Shown here in pieces: positions 9,128 to 18,226 of a stretch of DNA of 64,000 nt. Position 1 is the stretch's first letter. The number at the start of each line of letters is the position of its first letter. A model generated the notes under the pieces. That model was not told the origin of the DNA and did not search any database. It worked only from the letters and a program-made list of their open reading frames with translations. The translations under genes and the position numbers were made by a program. The stretch is from Pseudarthrobacter sp. IC2-21 (GTDB lineage: Bacteria; Actinomycetota; Actinomycetes; Actinomycetales; Micrococcaceae). The DNA is taken from NCBI RefSeq assembly GCF_034048115.1, contig NZ_CP139145.1:3844001-3908000 (forward strand). The letters are read 5' to 3'.

Positions 9128-9131
<4 letters not shown>
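8370..9131 (-). CDS. HAAT-type ABC transporter ATPase, LivF-like
   Basis: A 253-residue cytoplasmic ATPase. Walker A GRNGVGKTS (about 38-46), ABC signature LSGGQQQMVSLARAL (about 137-151), Walker B ILLVDEPTKGLAPKI. The TKGLAP after Walker B and the GVGYVPEDREVF stretch are characteristic of LivF. The C-terminal tail carries a Pro/Ala stretch (APPAPPAPPAAPAEK) that is not part of the ATPase fold. It overlaps the LivG-like and LivH-like genes by 4 nt each. Confidence 0.94.
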
Positions 9132-9898
<767 letters not shown>

Positions 9899-9990
9899 GG
9901 TTGGACCCTTCGTTGTGTCCGCCGGAGCGGCGGGCTTTCCTGAGCAGCGCGGGTTGTGAGCTGCACCGCGCCGGCGGCAGTCGGGCGGCG

Positions 9991-11187
9991 CTACTGCTTT
10001 TCCGGCGGTGTCACGTCGTCTGCGGGAACCACGGCGACGAGCTCGGGGGTCCAGACGCCGGCCTTCTGCACCAGCTTGGCCTGGTACATGTTCTGTTCAA
10101 GAACGTGGTCCGTGGCCCTGACGGTTTCCTTGCCCTTGGGGCCGTCGAAGGTGAAGCCTTCCAGCGCCTTGACCATCAGCTCAGTGGAATCCGCACCGCC
10201 CTCCTTGATGGCCTGGACAATCATCTGACCGGCGACGAAGCCGTCCGGGGTGAAGAGATCCGCCTTGTGGCCGGCCTTTTCGACGGCGGCGATCATCTTC
10301 TTTTCCACCTCCGTGCCGGAAGCGCCGGGGAAGTAATGGCTCAGGAAGCTGATCTTGGAGGTCGCCTCGCCGTACGCGCCGAACGTTGAAGCGTCGCCGA
10401 GTCCGGTTACCACCGGAGCCACATCGAAGGCGCCCTGCTGGCTGAGGGTCTGCCACATGGTGCCGGAGGTTGCCCCCGCCCAGGCCACAAAGATCATGTC
10501 CGGTTTGGCGTCGATGAGCTGGCGGGCGAAGGGGGTCAGTTCCTGCCCTTCAGGAACCAGGACAGCGTCAACCGTGGCGCCCTTGGCGCCGAGGACGGCT
10601 TTGACGGCCGCGACGTTGCCCTGGCCGAAGGCGTTGTCCTGCGCGAAGACCACCACCTTCTTGGCATTGGCATCGAGGAAGGAGCCTGCAGTTGCTACGT
10701 CCTGGAGGCTCTGGCGTCCCGAACGGAAGGTGTATTTGTTGATGCCCTGGATGGCGTCGGTGGCCGCGGGGCCGGAGATGTAGAGGACATTGTTCTGCGC
10801 GGCCTGTTCGGCCAGCTTCAGCGCGATGCCGGAGACCACCGTGCCGCCGATGATCTTGTAGCCCTTGCCGATCAAATCCTTGGCTGCCGTGACCGCTTTG
10901 TCCGGATCGCCGCCGTCGTCCGCGTAGGTCAGGTTGATCTGGGCGCCGTTGACTTCACCGGTGCCGCCGGTTGCGTAGTCGATTCCCGCCTGCAGGCCCT
11001 GGTAGTAGGTTTCACCGTAGGCGGCGAGGGGGCCGGTTTTGGAGTAGATGATCCCCACGTCCACCGGCTGGGCCTCGGCCTTGCCGGAGCCTGCAGGGGC
11101 GCTGGTGCCGGGTGTGGGGGCGCAGGAAGTGAGGGCCAGGCCCGTGGCCATAACGGCGGCGAGCAGGAACTTCTTTGTATCCTTCAC
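9991..11187 (-). CDS. HAAT-type ABC transporter solute-binding lipoprotein
   Basis: A 398-residue periplasmic-type binding protein (LivK/type I fold) anchored as a lipoprotein. The signal peptide VKDTKKFLLAAVMATG is followed by the lipobox LTSC with the acylated Cys near residue 22, then a Thr/Ser/Pro linker. The mature domain opens with VDVGIIYSKTGPLAAYGETY, the usual ligand-binding start. I chose GTG 11187 over the longer frame (11265) because it sits 8 nt after an AAAGG ribosome-binding site and exactly at the lipoprotein signal. As the first gene of the operon it sets substrate specificity; the ligand is unknown. Confidence 0.92.
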   Translation of the reverse strand: MKDTKKFLLAAVMATGLALTSCAPTPGTSAPAGSGKAEAQPVDVGIIYSKTGPLAAYGETYYQGLQAGIDYATGGTGEVNGAQINLTYADDGGDPDKAVTAAKDLIGKGYKIIGGTVVSGIALKLAEQAAQNNVLYISGPAATDAIQGINKYTFRSGRQSLQDVATAGSFLDANAKKVVVFAQDNAFGQGNVAAVKAVLGAKGATVDAVLVPEGQELTPFARQLIDAKPDMIFVAWAGATSGTMWQTLSQQGAFDVAPVVTGLGDASTFGAYGEATSKISFLSHYFPGASGTEVEKKMIAAVEKAGHKADLFTPDGFVAGQMIVQAIKEGGADSTELMVKALEGFTFDGPKGKETVRATDHVLEQNMYQAKLVQKAGVWTPELVAVVPADDVTPPEKQ

Positions 11188-11218
11188 GGGATGCCTTTCG
11201 TTGAATACCGCAAAATCT

Positions 11219-11270
11219 GAACGTGATGCGAGCGAAATCCGGAGTGAACCTGAAAGGTGATTCACGTTAC
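11219..11270 (-). promoter_or_regulatory. Candidate operator/promoter of the transport operon
   Basis: Two overlapping dyads lie 30-80 bp upstream of the solute-binding gene: GTGAA...TTCAC at 11244-11265 with complementary AACCT/AGGT inside it, and AACGTGAT (11220-11227) against TCACGTT (11261-11267). They could bind the operon's TetR protein. Only the symmetry is seen; promoter hexamers are not clear. Confidence 0.35.
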
Positions 11271-11363
11271 GGCAAATCTAAGGCGCGGCTCATGGCCTGT
11301 CAAGGATTTCCGACCCGGCTTTGCTACGTTCCGGCAACGAAAGTGGTACGGAGCGAGGAATGG

Positions 11364-12662
11364 CTAGGCGCCGATGTACCTGTTTCGTCCGGCACGGTAG
11401 CCGAACACTGCGGCCAGCAGGCCCACCAGCAGGAAGAGCAGTCCGGCGGCCGTGAAGGATCCGGTGGCCTGGTGCAGCTGGCCCACCATCAGCGTGCCGG
11501 TGGAACCCACCCCGTAGCCCACGCCCTGCATCATCCCGGACAGATGCGCGGCGGTGTGCCCGTCGCGGGTCCGCAGCATGATCATGGTCAGGGCCACCGC
11601 GGTCAGGCTCCCCTGCCCCAGCCCCAGCAGCCCGGCCCACACCCAGATGAGATCCAGCGGCCCGAAGATGCTCAGCGCGAAGCCGCCGCCGGTCATAAGG
11701 GCCACCACCACGTTGATGGCGCATTGGTCTTTGAACCGTGCCGCGAGGGCAGGGGCGAACAGCGAGCCCAGCATTTGCATCAGGATCGAGGCGGACACCA
11801 TCAGCCCGGCCGTGCCGCCGTCCACGCCCCGTTCCCGCAGGATCGGAGCCAGCCACGCGAACACGCTGAAGGACATCATGGCCTGCAGCACCATAAATAT
11901 GGTCACCTGCCAGGCCACCGCCGACCGCCACACGTTGACACCGTCCCCGGCTGCCTGGTGCCGGACGGGGTGCTGCCGGAGCGCCACCGGAAGGAACAGT
12001 AGAAGAACGACGGCGGCGGGCAGCGCCCAGAACCAGAGCCCCGCCGTCCACTCCCCCGTTGCCGTGAACACCGGGTACGTAAAGCCGGCGCCGAGGGCAG
12101 CCGAGGCACAGATCGCGGTGGTGTACAGGCCGCCCATGAGGCCCAGCCGGTGCGGGAAATCCCGTTTCACCAACCCGGGGAGCAGGACGTTGCACAGGGC
12201 GATGGCCGCACCGCAGGCCGCGGTCCCCAGCAGCAACGCGGGCAGATGACCGGCGCCAGGCACCAGCCCGCCAAGGTCCGCGGGCCGCAGCAACAGCCCT
12301 GCCGTGAGCACCGTCATTGCACCCAGCAGCACCCGTTCCGCGCCGAACCGGCGCGCCAAAACCGGGGCAAGCGGCGCGAAAACGCCCAGGAGGGTGACCG
12401 GCACTGTGGTGAGCACCACCACCGCCCAGCCCGGCAGGCCGGCGTCGGACGTTATTTCCGGAAGTACCGCCGCGAAACTCGAGAAAACCGTCCGGAGGTT
12501 CAGGCCGATGAGCACCAGGCAAAGGCCCAGGTAGGCCAGGGCGCGGCGGCTGCGGGGGCCGCCCGGGAGGGCCGTGGGGGGCGCCGGCGGGAGATCATCG
12601 ATCTCGGCGTCGACAAGGAGTCCGGGTACGTCAACGTTGTCAGCTCGGGTCACGGCACCCAT
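11364..12662 (-). CDS. MFS transporter, CynX/NimT type
   Basis: A 432-residue, 12-helix permease. The opening helix LCLVLIGLNLRTVFSSFAAV is the hallmark of the CynX/NimT branch of the major facilitator superfamily (cyanate and nitroimidazole-type transporters, mostly of uncharacterised substrate). A 45-residue hydrophilic N terminus precedes it. The frame stays open to 12941 into trmB on the other strand; ATG 12662 (MGAVTRADN) is preferred because it leaves a 76-bp divergent intergenic region for both promoters. The substrate is unknown. Confidence 0.86.
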   Translation of the reverse strand: MGAVTRADNVDVPGLLVDAEIDDLPPAPPTALPGGPRSRRALAYLGLCLVLIGLNLRTVFSSFAAVLPEITSDAGLPGWAVVVLTTVPVTLLGVFAPLAPVLARRFGAERVLLGAMTVLTAGLLLRPADLGGLVPGAGHLPALLLGTAACGAAIALCNVLLPGLVKRDFPHRLGLMGGLYTTAICASAALGAGFTYPVFTATGEWTAGLWFWALPAAVVLLLFLPVALRQHPVRHQAAGDGVNVWRSAVAWQVTIFMVLQAMMSFSVFAWLAPILRERGVDGGTAGLMVSASILMQMLGSLFAPALAARFKDQCAINVVVALMTGGGFALSIFGPLDLIWVWAGLLGLGQGSLTAVALTMIMLRTRDGHTAAHLSGMMQGVGYGVGSTGTLMVGQLHQATGSFTAAGLLFLLVGLLAAVFGYRAGRNRYIGA

Positions 12663-12738
12663 TGTGCCACTGCTGTTCCTGCGCTCCGGCAGGTTAAGCG
12701 CCAGGGGCCGGCCGCACGGCGCGGGTATCCTGAAGAGG

Positions 12739-13662
12739 ATGAGCGAATCCCCAGAAACCCCCCAGCCTCCGCATGTCCCGCGGCCGGTGACCCCCGGAAC
12801 CCAGGCGTCGTTCGGCACGTACGGCGGCAGGCCCGTCAGCTTCGTGCGCCGCGGAACCCGCCTGCAGGGCCGCCGCCAGACAGCCTGGGAAGAGCACTCA
12901 GACCGCTGGGCTGTGGACGTGCCCCGGCACATTGCGAACACCTCGGTCCACCCGGACTACACGTTCGACGCCGAGGCGGAATTCGGCCGGAAGGCGCCGC
13001 TGATTGTGGAGATCGGCTCCGGGCTGGGCGATGCCATCTGCCATGCCGCCGAACAGAACCCGGACACGGATTTCCTGGCCGTGGAGGTTTACACGCCGGG
13101 CCTGGCCAACACCATCATCAAGATCAACAGCAGAGGGCTCAGCAACGTCCGGGTGGTGGAGGCCAACGCGCCCGAGGTACTGGCCACCATGCTGCCGGCA
13201 GGCTCCGTCAGCGAACTCTGGGTTTTTTTCCCCGACCCGTGGCACAAGTCGCGGCACCACAAGCGGCGCCTCATCCAGCCGGAGTTCGCAGCGCTTGCGG
13301 CGCGGGCGCTCACGCCGGGCGGCCTGTGGCGGATCGCGACCGACTGGTCCAACTACGCCGTGCACGTCCGCGACGTCCTGGCGGACTCCGCGGACTTTGA
13401 AAACCTGCACACCGGCGAGCGCCACGGGCCCGAAAGCCCCCTCACCCAGGTGTGGCAGTCCGGCGTCGAGTCTCTGGTGGGCGGCGCGCCGGTCCGGGAG
13501 GGCAGGGCCCCGGTCAGTACCGAACACACCGGCCCCAACGAGGGCGTGGATGAGACCGGAGGCTGGGCTCCCCGCTTCGAGGGCCGCATCCGGACCAGCT
13601 TCGAAGCCAAAGCCCATGAGGCCGGCCGGTTGATCTTCGACCTCTGCTACCGGCGCCGCTGA
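12739..13662 (+). CDS. trmB: tRNA (guanine-N7)-methyltransferase
   Basis: A 307-residue TrmB, which methylates G46 of tRNA using SAM. Key segments: SAM-binding VEIGSGLGDAICHAA (about residues 92-106), FLAVEVYTPGLA, and the TrmB-specific FFPDPWHKSRHHKRRLIQPEF (about 170-190) with the catalytic DP and tRNA-contacting basic residues; GGLWRIATDW follows. Usual bacterial TrmB is about 220-240 residues. Here the extra length is an N-terminal Pro-rich leader of about 60 residues and a C-terminal insertion (about 240-285), both common in actinobacteria. A GAAGAGG stretch touches the ATG, tighter than ideal for a ribosome-binding site. The gene converges with the next one across a palindromic repeat. 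Confidence 0.95.
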   Translation: MSESPETPQPPHVPRPVTPGTQASFGTYGGRPVSFVRRGTRLQGRRQTAWEEHSDRWAVDVPRHIANTSVHPDYTFDAEAEFGRKAPLIVEIGSGLGDAICHAAEQNPDTDFLAVEVYTPGLANTIIKINSRGLSNVRVVEANAPEVLATMLPAGSVSELWVFFPDPWHKSRHHKRRLIQPEFAALAARALTPGGLWRIATDWSNYAVHVRDVLADSADFENLHTGERHGPESPLTQVWQSGVESLVGGAPVREGRAPVSTEHTGPNEGVDETGGWAPRFEGRIRTSFEAKAHEAGRLIFDLCYRRR

Positions 13663-13667
13663 ACCCG

Positions 13668-13740
13668 CCAACCCAGAATGTAGGTAGCGCTATCTGTCGT
13701 TTTGAGCGCTCAAAACGACACTTACTGCTACCTAGTTGGG
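13668..13740. repeat. Dispersed palindromic repeat, copy 2
   Basis: Core perfect 13-bp dyad TGTCGTTTTGAGC/GCTCAAAACGACA (13695-13720), extended outwards with TAGGTAGC arms and a central six-base mismatch block. It begins a few bases after the trmB stop and ends exactly at the stop codon of the convergent gene, so it makes up nearly the whole intergenic space and may act as a shared terminator. Confidence 0.82.
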
Positions 13741-14187
13741 TCAGGCCACGCTGATTGAGGCGACGATCTCCTTGAGCATGTCCACGCGCGGTTCGATTTC
13801 CGGGTTGACATACGGCCAGATCACCACAACGCCGATGAACCGGTTGTTTTCCCACACCCCGACCGTCGCGGCCACCCTCGCCGCTCCGGCAGAATCCGAG
13901 TAGCCCACCAGGACGGCATACGCCGCTTTTCCGGGAAGGTTCAGCTCACCTTCGGTCAATACAACACCGGCGTGTTCATCCCGGTAGAAGTCCGACATCA
14001 GGTGTGCCCAGCCGTTGGCAGCGGGCGCATCCGTGACGGAGTTATCGTCCTTGATCACGGTGACGAGGACGCCGCCGAGCAGGCCGTACTGCTCGGTGTT
14101 GGGTCCGGCGGCGGAATCCTCGAGGACCTGGGTGTGCTCGGGAAAGTCCGCGGTAAAGCCCAACGGGGATTCGATGTGCACTGACAT
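13741..14187 (-). CDS. Small soluble protein of unknown function, partner of WXG100 gene
   Basis: A 148-residue protein with no signal peptide and no membrane helix. It starts at ATG 14187, 5 nt after a strong AAGGAGC site; the longer frame (14223) has no such signal. Alternating beta strands and one or two helices (MSVHIESPLGFTADFPE, GKAAYAVLVGY, RFIGVVVIWPYVNPE, VDMLKEIVASISV) give it the look of a PsbP/DcrB-like fold of about 150 residues, which is only a visual impression. It lies 43 bp after the WXG100-type gene on the same strand, so the two are probably co-transcribed and it could be a chaperone, immunity or secretion partner. Confidence 0.75.
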   Translation of the reverse strand: MSVHIESPLGFTADFPEHTQVLEDSAAGPNTEQYGLLGGVLVTVIKDDNSVTDAPAANGWAHLMSDFYRDEHAGVVLTEGELNLPGKAAYAVLVGYSDSAGAARVAATVGVWENNRFIGVVVIWPYVNPEIEPRVDMLKEIVASISVA

Positions 14188-14230
14188 GGTTGCTCCTTGG
14201 CGGTAAGTCTTGGGATCAGGCACGGCCAGG

Positions 14231-15823
14231 TCAGAGCCGCTCGAGCTTGGTGTCGTTCGCGACCTTATAGTACGTGGACACGTTGGTGGTTGCCTTGTTC
14301 TCCGTCTTCAGCTCCACCTCGCCCGCCTTGAAGTCCACGCCGGCCTCGTTGGACACCGTCACCACGTTGTTCACCTGGACGGTGGCGGAACCTGCCTCGT
14401 ACAGTTTGGCCGCGTCAGCGGCTGCCGCCTGGTTGTCACCCAGCGCCACGTTGCGCATGTAGCTGTCGATCACGGCGGCATTGTCCGGCGTGTAGTCCAC
14501 ATCGATCTTGACGGTGCTCTGCGAACCAACGGTCACGTTGGACTCGAGCTTGGCGCCCTCAATGTCAGGTCCCGCGCTGACTCCCTGCGCTACGTTGCCC
14601 TCCATTGATACCGCGATCGAATCGATGTTGCTGTCCTTGTCCAGGCTGACTTCCAGGCCACCCTTGCCGGAGGCCGTGAACAGTTGGCCGTCCAGGTCCA
14701 GCTTGCCCTGGGCGGACACTTCGCCGCTGGCCTTCGCGGTGCCGTCCGTCAGGTTCCGCTCGTAAGCGAGATCCAGCTTTGCGGAGCCGGACGCGGCGCC
14801 GGCGTCACCCTTGGCCTCAAGAGAGAACGTTCCCTTGACCTTGTCGTCCCAGCTGGACGTACCGTTGTCCTGCGCAGCCTCCTGGATGGTTGCTGCGAGG
14901 TAGACCGGCGCGTTGGTGGCCACGTCCTTGACCTTCCCGGCGCTGTCCGGCGGAAGCTCACGGTACAGCTGGTTCCGGGCGGCCATGGCCTCCTCAGCAC
15001 TGCCGAACTTGAACTCGCGGGAGGTTTCCCCGTTAAGGGTGATGTTTCCCGATCCGGTGTGGTCATTGACGCCCAGGCCGATGTTTCCGTAGACCTTGAG
15101 CGTGGCTGAACCGTCAGCGTTTTCGACCACCACGGTGCCCACTTCGGCGCCGGCGTGGAACCAGGCCACCCGGCCGTCAATGGAGGCTTTGCCGGCCTCG
15201 GTGTAGATTGCGGTGTCCGCCAGGGCAAGTTGCTGGAGATGGTCAGTGGCCTGGGCCTGGGCAGCTTCCGGGATGCCGCCGTCCATCTTCATCAGCTCAG
15301 CGGCAAGGGGGCCGTGCTCACCTTCGCCTTCGATCAGGTACTGCCGGTCCACCTCGGACAGCCCAGCCCACCACTTCGCCTGCTCTTCCGGGCTGCCCTT
15401 GGCCGCCTCGTTGAGTCCCTGTTCGAGCTCCTGCTGGTGGGCCTTCGCCTCGGCAGCCTTCTGTATTTGTTCTTCGAGCCATGTCTGAGCGCGGCCGCCC
15501 CAACCCTTGAGTTTGTCCAGAACGCTTCCCCCGCCAGTGCCGCTGCTCCCGGCGCCGGCCGCATCAGACGCCTGTTCCTGCTCGTTCGCGTGCTGCAACA
15601 GCAGCTTGGAGTTATGGCGCAGGCTGGACGCTACGCGTTCCAGGGCAGGGCGGTGGCTTGACGCCCAATCCTGCCGGAACATCTCACCGTCACGGCCCTT
15701 CCATGGCGCGGACTGAATCTGACCCTGCAGGGAGCTGGCCCGGCTGCTCAACAGAGTGGCCGCCTTGTCGACGGCCTTCGCCAGCTCACGCAGCTGACTG
15801 ACGTCCGCGCCGTAAAAGGTCAT
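14231..15823 (-). CDS. WXG100-headed protein with beta-rich C-terminal domain
   Basis: A 530-residue protein. Residues 1-95 look like a WXG100/ESAT-6-type helical hairpin: helix, then the turn W41-K-G43, then a second helix (FRQDWASSHRPALERV). A Gly/Ser linker near 95-105, a charged helical segment (residues 110-185, EEQIQKAAEAKAHQQELEQ) and, from about 215, a long beta-rich region of repetitive strands (TVVVENADGSATLKVYG, SAKLDLAYERN, ASGEVSAQGKLDLDG) follow. There is no Sec signal, as expected if it leaves through a type VII (ESX) system. No ESX ATPase is in this window. The C-terminal region shows no toxin motif that I recognise. Function unknown. Confidence 0.8.
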   Translation of the reverse strand: MTFYGADVSQLRELAKAVDKAATLLSSRASSLQGQIQSAPWKGRDGEMFRQDWASSHRPALERVASSLRHNSKLLLQHANEQEQASDAAGAGSSGTGGGSVLDKLKGWGGRAQTWLEEQIQKAAEAKAHQQELEQGLNEAAKGSPEEQAKWWAGLSEVDRQYLIEGEGEHGPLAAELMKMDGGIPEAAQAQATDHLQQLALADTAIYTEAGKASIDGRVAWFHAGAEVGTVVVENADGSATLKVYGNIGLGVNDHTGSGNITLNGETSREFKFGSAEEAMAARNQLYRELPPDSAGKVKDVATNAPVYLAATIQEAAQDNGTSSWDDKVKGTFSLEAKGDAGAASGSAKLDLAYERNLTDGTAKASGEVSAQGKLDLDGQLFTASGKGGLEVSLDKDSNIDSIAVSMEGNVAQGVSAGPDIEGAKLESNVTVGSQSTVKIDVDYTPDNAAVIDSYMRNVALGDNQAAAADAAKLYEAGSATVQVNNVVTVSNEAGVDFKAGEVELKTENKATTNVSTYYKVANDTKLERL

Positions 15824-15955
15824 GGTTTCTCCCCCGGGAAGTGATACGTGTGGGTATATCGCTGAACATATGGTTGCACGGCGGCCGGTGCCCCGCGATG
15901 GGGATCACTCCCCATGGGCGCGGCGGATGGCGGGACTGTTGATGGCAGTCGTTGC

Positions 15956-16855
15956 ATGGCACGATGGGGATTGTGTGGGGGGCACACAATTTGCGCCTCC
16001 CTGGCGCCGGCCAAAGGAACCGTCATCAAAAGAGAATTAAAGCAGGCCGCAGACGCGGCGGAGGACGTCACCAACTCGCGTGCTTTGGAGTTGCTGGCAC
16101 GGGCGGGGTTTGCCGCGAGCGGCGTCCTGCACTTTCTAATCGGCGCTATCGCCATCCGCCTGGCCATGGGCGGAGCAGGGAACGCGGACTTCAGCGGGGC
16201 TGTGGCCGAGCTCGCCAGCCAGCCTGCCGGCCCCTTCCTTCTCTGGGCAAGCTTCGCCGCGTGCGCCGCACTGGCGATCTGGCAGGCCAGCGATGCGATC
16301 TTCGATTACAACCGGCTTCCCACCAAGAAGAAAGCGGCGGAAAAGGGCAAGGCAGCAGCGCAGTGCCTGGTGTTCGCCGGTTTTGCCCTGACGCTCGCTG
16401 CCTTCGCCATGGGAACAGGCTCCGGAAACGACAACCGGCAAAAGGCGAGCGACCTCACCCTGACCGTCATGAAGGCCCCCGGCGGCGTGGCCCTGTTGGT
16501 CCTGGTGGGTGCAGGCATCGCCATCACCGGGGCCGTGTATGCCATCAGGGGAATCAAGAAATCCTTCGAAAAACACCTGGTCATGCCTTCCTCACCGCAG
16601 GCACGGACGGCGGTCACGGTCCTGGGCGTTGCCGGCTACGTTGCCAAAGGCGCGGTGCTGCTGCTGACCGGCCTGCTGATCGTGATCGCCACCCTGAGTG
16701 CCCATCCGGAGAACTCCACGGGCCTGGACGGCGGCCTGAAAGCACTCCGGGACCAGCCCTTCGGTGTGTATCTGCTCGCCGCCGTGGGTGCCGGCCTCAT
16801 TTGCTACGGCGTGTACATGGTGGTCCGGGCCAAGCTGGCCAAGATGTCCCGATAA
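15956..16855 (+). CDS. DUF1206 membrane protein
   Basis: A membrane protein of about 280 residues in the family proper, with six hydrophobic helices arranged as three repeated pairs. Each pair starts with a motif like ARAGFAASGVLHFLIGAIAI (first copy) and VAGYVAKGAVLLLTGLLIV (third copy), the mark of DUF1206. Function of the family is unknown. The start is unclear: homology begins at KRELKQAADAAED, just after an AAAGGA site, but there the frame has only GTC and ATC codons; the nearest ordinary in-frame start is ATG 15956, 22 codons earlier, which would add an odd Cys-rich leader. It diverges from the WXG100 gene. Confidence 0.82.
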   Translation: MARWGLCGGHTICASLAPAKGTVIKRELKQAADAAEDVTNSRALELLARAGFAASGVLHFLIGAIAIRLAMGGAGNADFSGAVAELASQPAGPFLLWASFAACAALAIWQASDAIFDYNRLPTKKKAAEKGKAAAQCLVFAGFALTLAAFAMGTGSGNDNRQKASDLTLTVMKAPGGVALLVLVGAGIAITGAVYAIRGIKKSFEKHLVMPSSPQARTAVTVLGVAGYVAKGAVLLLTGLLIVIATLSAHPENSTGLDGGLKALRDQPFGVYLLAAVGAGLICYGVYMVVRAKLAKMSR

Positions 16856-16868
16856 TCTGACGCCCCCT

Positions 16869-16889
16869 CCGGCCTTGGGGAACGGCCGG
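16869..16889. terminator. Candidate terminator hairpin
   Basis: CCGGCC and GGCCGG (6 bp) around a 9-nt loop, between the convergent DUF1206 and anti-sigma genes. There is no T-run, so this is only a plausible terminator. Confidence 0.35.
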
Positions 16890-16900
16890 TGCGGCGGGAC

Positions 16901-17566
16901 TCAGGGGACGGTGATCACGGCGACGGTCTTCGCATCATCGTCCCGCAGCTCCACGGTGGCGATGCTGGCCAGCTGCACCGGGGTGGCGCCGGTGACCTTG
17001 ACCCGCCCGCTCGGTGTGGCGGTCCAGGCGCAGGCGCGGTCCTCCCCGCCGGCGCGGTCCCGCACCCACAGTGAGTACGTTCCGGTCAGCGGCATGCTGC
17101 TGCCGTTAACCGCCAGCTCGGTACCCCAGTTCTTCCGGGCCAGGTCAACGCTGAAACGCAGGCCGTTGTCGGCTTGGACGGAGTAGCTGGCGTCCGGCTG
17201 CGGCGGCCGGTTCAGGAGTGGTCCTGCGGCCACGCCCAATGCGAGGCACGCGGCCGCGACGGCGCCCACCAGCGCTGCCCACCGGCGTCGTGATTTACGA
17301 CGCCGGGCGGCCAGTTCACCGAGGACCGCCTTGGGCACGGAGGTGGCCGGGTCTGCCGCGGCGGCGGCGCGGGACGGACCGGTGAGTGCCACCGCGTCCG
17401 GCACCGGAAGCGCGTCCAGCAGGGCCGGCAGGCTTTCCAGTTCGGCGAGGTCCGCGCTGCACTGCGCACACCCCCGGAGATGGGCTTCGAAGCGCTGCGT
17501 ATCGGCAAAATCAAGCCCCCCAAGCACGTAGGCGCCCAGCAAGTGGTGCAATTCCTCGGCGTTCAC
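16901..17566 (-). CDS. ZAS-type anti-sigma factor (membrane)
   Basis: A 221-residue single-pass membrane anti-sigma factor. The N-terminal cytoplasmic domain carries the zinc-binding H-x3-C-x2-C motif (HLRGCAQC, about 29-36); a basic stretch (RRRKSRRR) precedes one membrane helix (WAALVGAVAAACLALGVAAG, about 95-114). The outside part resembles the RskA/anti-sigma-K C-terminal domain (ending SIATVELRDDDAKTVAVITV). It overlaps the sigma gene by 4 nt and should hold that sigma factor inactive until a signal triggers its release. Confidence 0.93.
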   Translation of the reverse strand: MNAEELHHLLGAYVLGGLDFADTQRFEAHLRGCAQCSADLAELESLPALLDALPVPDAVALTGPSRAAAAADPATSVPKAVLGELAARRRKSRRRWAALVGAVAAACLALGVAAGPLLNRPPQPDASYSVQADNGLRFSVDLARKNWGTELAVNGSSMPLTGTYSLWVRDRAGGEDRACAWTATPSGRVKVTGATPVQLASIATVELRDDDAKTVAVITVP

Positions 17567-18063
17567 CGTTCCACCCCCATCTCATCCAGGATGGTCCGTA
17601 ATGCCCGGACCGCGTAGTACGCCCGCGACTTCACCGTTCCGCTGGGAATATTCAGTTGCAGGGCGGCCTCGTTAACTGTGAAACGGCGGTAGTGGAGCGC
17701 CACCAGGACGTCCCGGTGTTCGCTGCTGAGCCGGAGCAGGGCCTCCTCCATGAGCACCCGGTTGAGCAGTTCATCCACCCGCTCAACGGCCTCGGCGGGA
17801 TCCGCGACTTCGCGTTCAGCCACCTCGGCAGGCCTGCGCTGTGCTTTCCGGTAGTTGTCAATCATGATGTTGCGCGCCGTCCGGAACAGGTAGCTGCGCA
17901 GGCTGCCCGTGATGTCCGGCGCCTGCTGCCACACGCGCAGCACCGTCTCCTGGACCACGTCCTCGGCAACCTGCGGGTCCCGGGAGGCACTCAGCACAAA
18001 CCGGCGCAGGGCGGGGCCGTGTTCGCGGTAAATCGCGGCCACCACATCCTCGTCCAGCGGCAT
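17563..18063 (-). CDS. ECF RNA polymerase sigma factor
   Basis: A 166-residue ECF sigma factor with region 2 (YREHGPALRRFVLSASRD, then VVQETVLRVWQQA, YLFRTARNIMIDNYRKA, which contacts the -10 element) and region 4 (LSSEHRDVLVALHYRRFTVNEAALQLNIPSGTVKSRAYYAVRALR, which contacts the -35). It resembles the SigK/SigL group. A GGAGGAGG ribosome-binding site precedes ATG 18063. A promoter copy upstream (18152-18180) matches one in front of the divergent lipoprotein gene, so autoregulation and direct control of that gene are likely. Confidence 0.95.
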   Translation of the reverse strand: MPLDEDVVAAIYREHGPALRRFVLSASRDPQVAEDVVQETVLRVWQQAPDITGSLRSYLFRTARNIMIDNYRKAQRRPAEVAEREVADPAEAVERVDELLNRVLMEEALLRLSSEHRDVLVALHYRRFTVNEAALQLNIPSGTVKSRAYYAVRALRTILDEMGVER

Positions 18064-18151
18064 GCCTGCCTCCTCCCGTCCCTGCCTCAGCGTCGCCCGC
18101 CCCTCAGCGCCGCCCGCCCGGGTCCCGGCCGGGCTCCGTTGGTTCCGCTGA

Positions 18152-18180
18152 TACGACGTCCGCCACGGGCAAACGGTTCA
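18152..18180 (-). promoter_or_regulatory. Candidate ECF promoter of the sigma/anti-sigma operon
   Basis: On the minus strand TGAACC (18175-18180), 16-nt spacer, CGTCGTA (18152-18158), the layout of ECF promoters (GAAC-type -35, CGTC-type -10). It matches the promoter on the other strand at 18227-18255 in both boxes and in spacer length. The distance to the sigma ATG is about 90 bp. Confidence 0.65.
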
Positions 18181-18226
18181 CCCGCGGCTAGGGCCCGCAC
18201 GGCGGCGGACCAGGCGGCCACCGCTT

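Noticed and set aside
12663..12941. N-terminal extension of the CynX-type MFS protein
   Set aside because: The extra 93 residues are opposite the trmB start and are Arg/Cys/Gly-rich with no transporter features; ATG 12662 fits better.
14231..15823. Polymorphic toxin C-terminal domain in the WXG100-type protein
   Set aside because: No nuclease, deaminase, ADP-ribosyltransferase or pore-forming motif could be seen; the region is uniformly beta-rich and repetitive.
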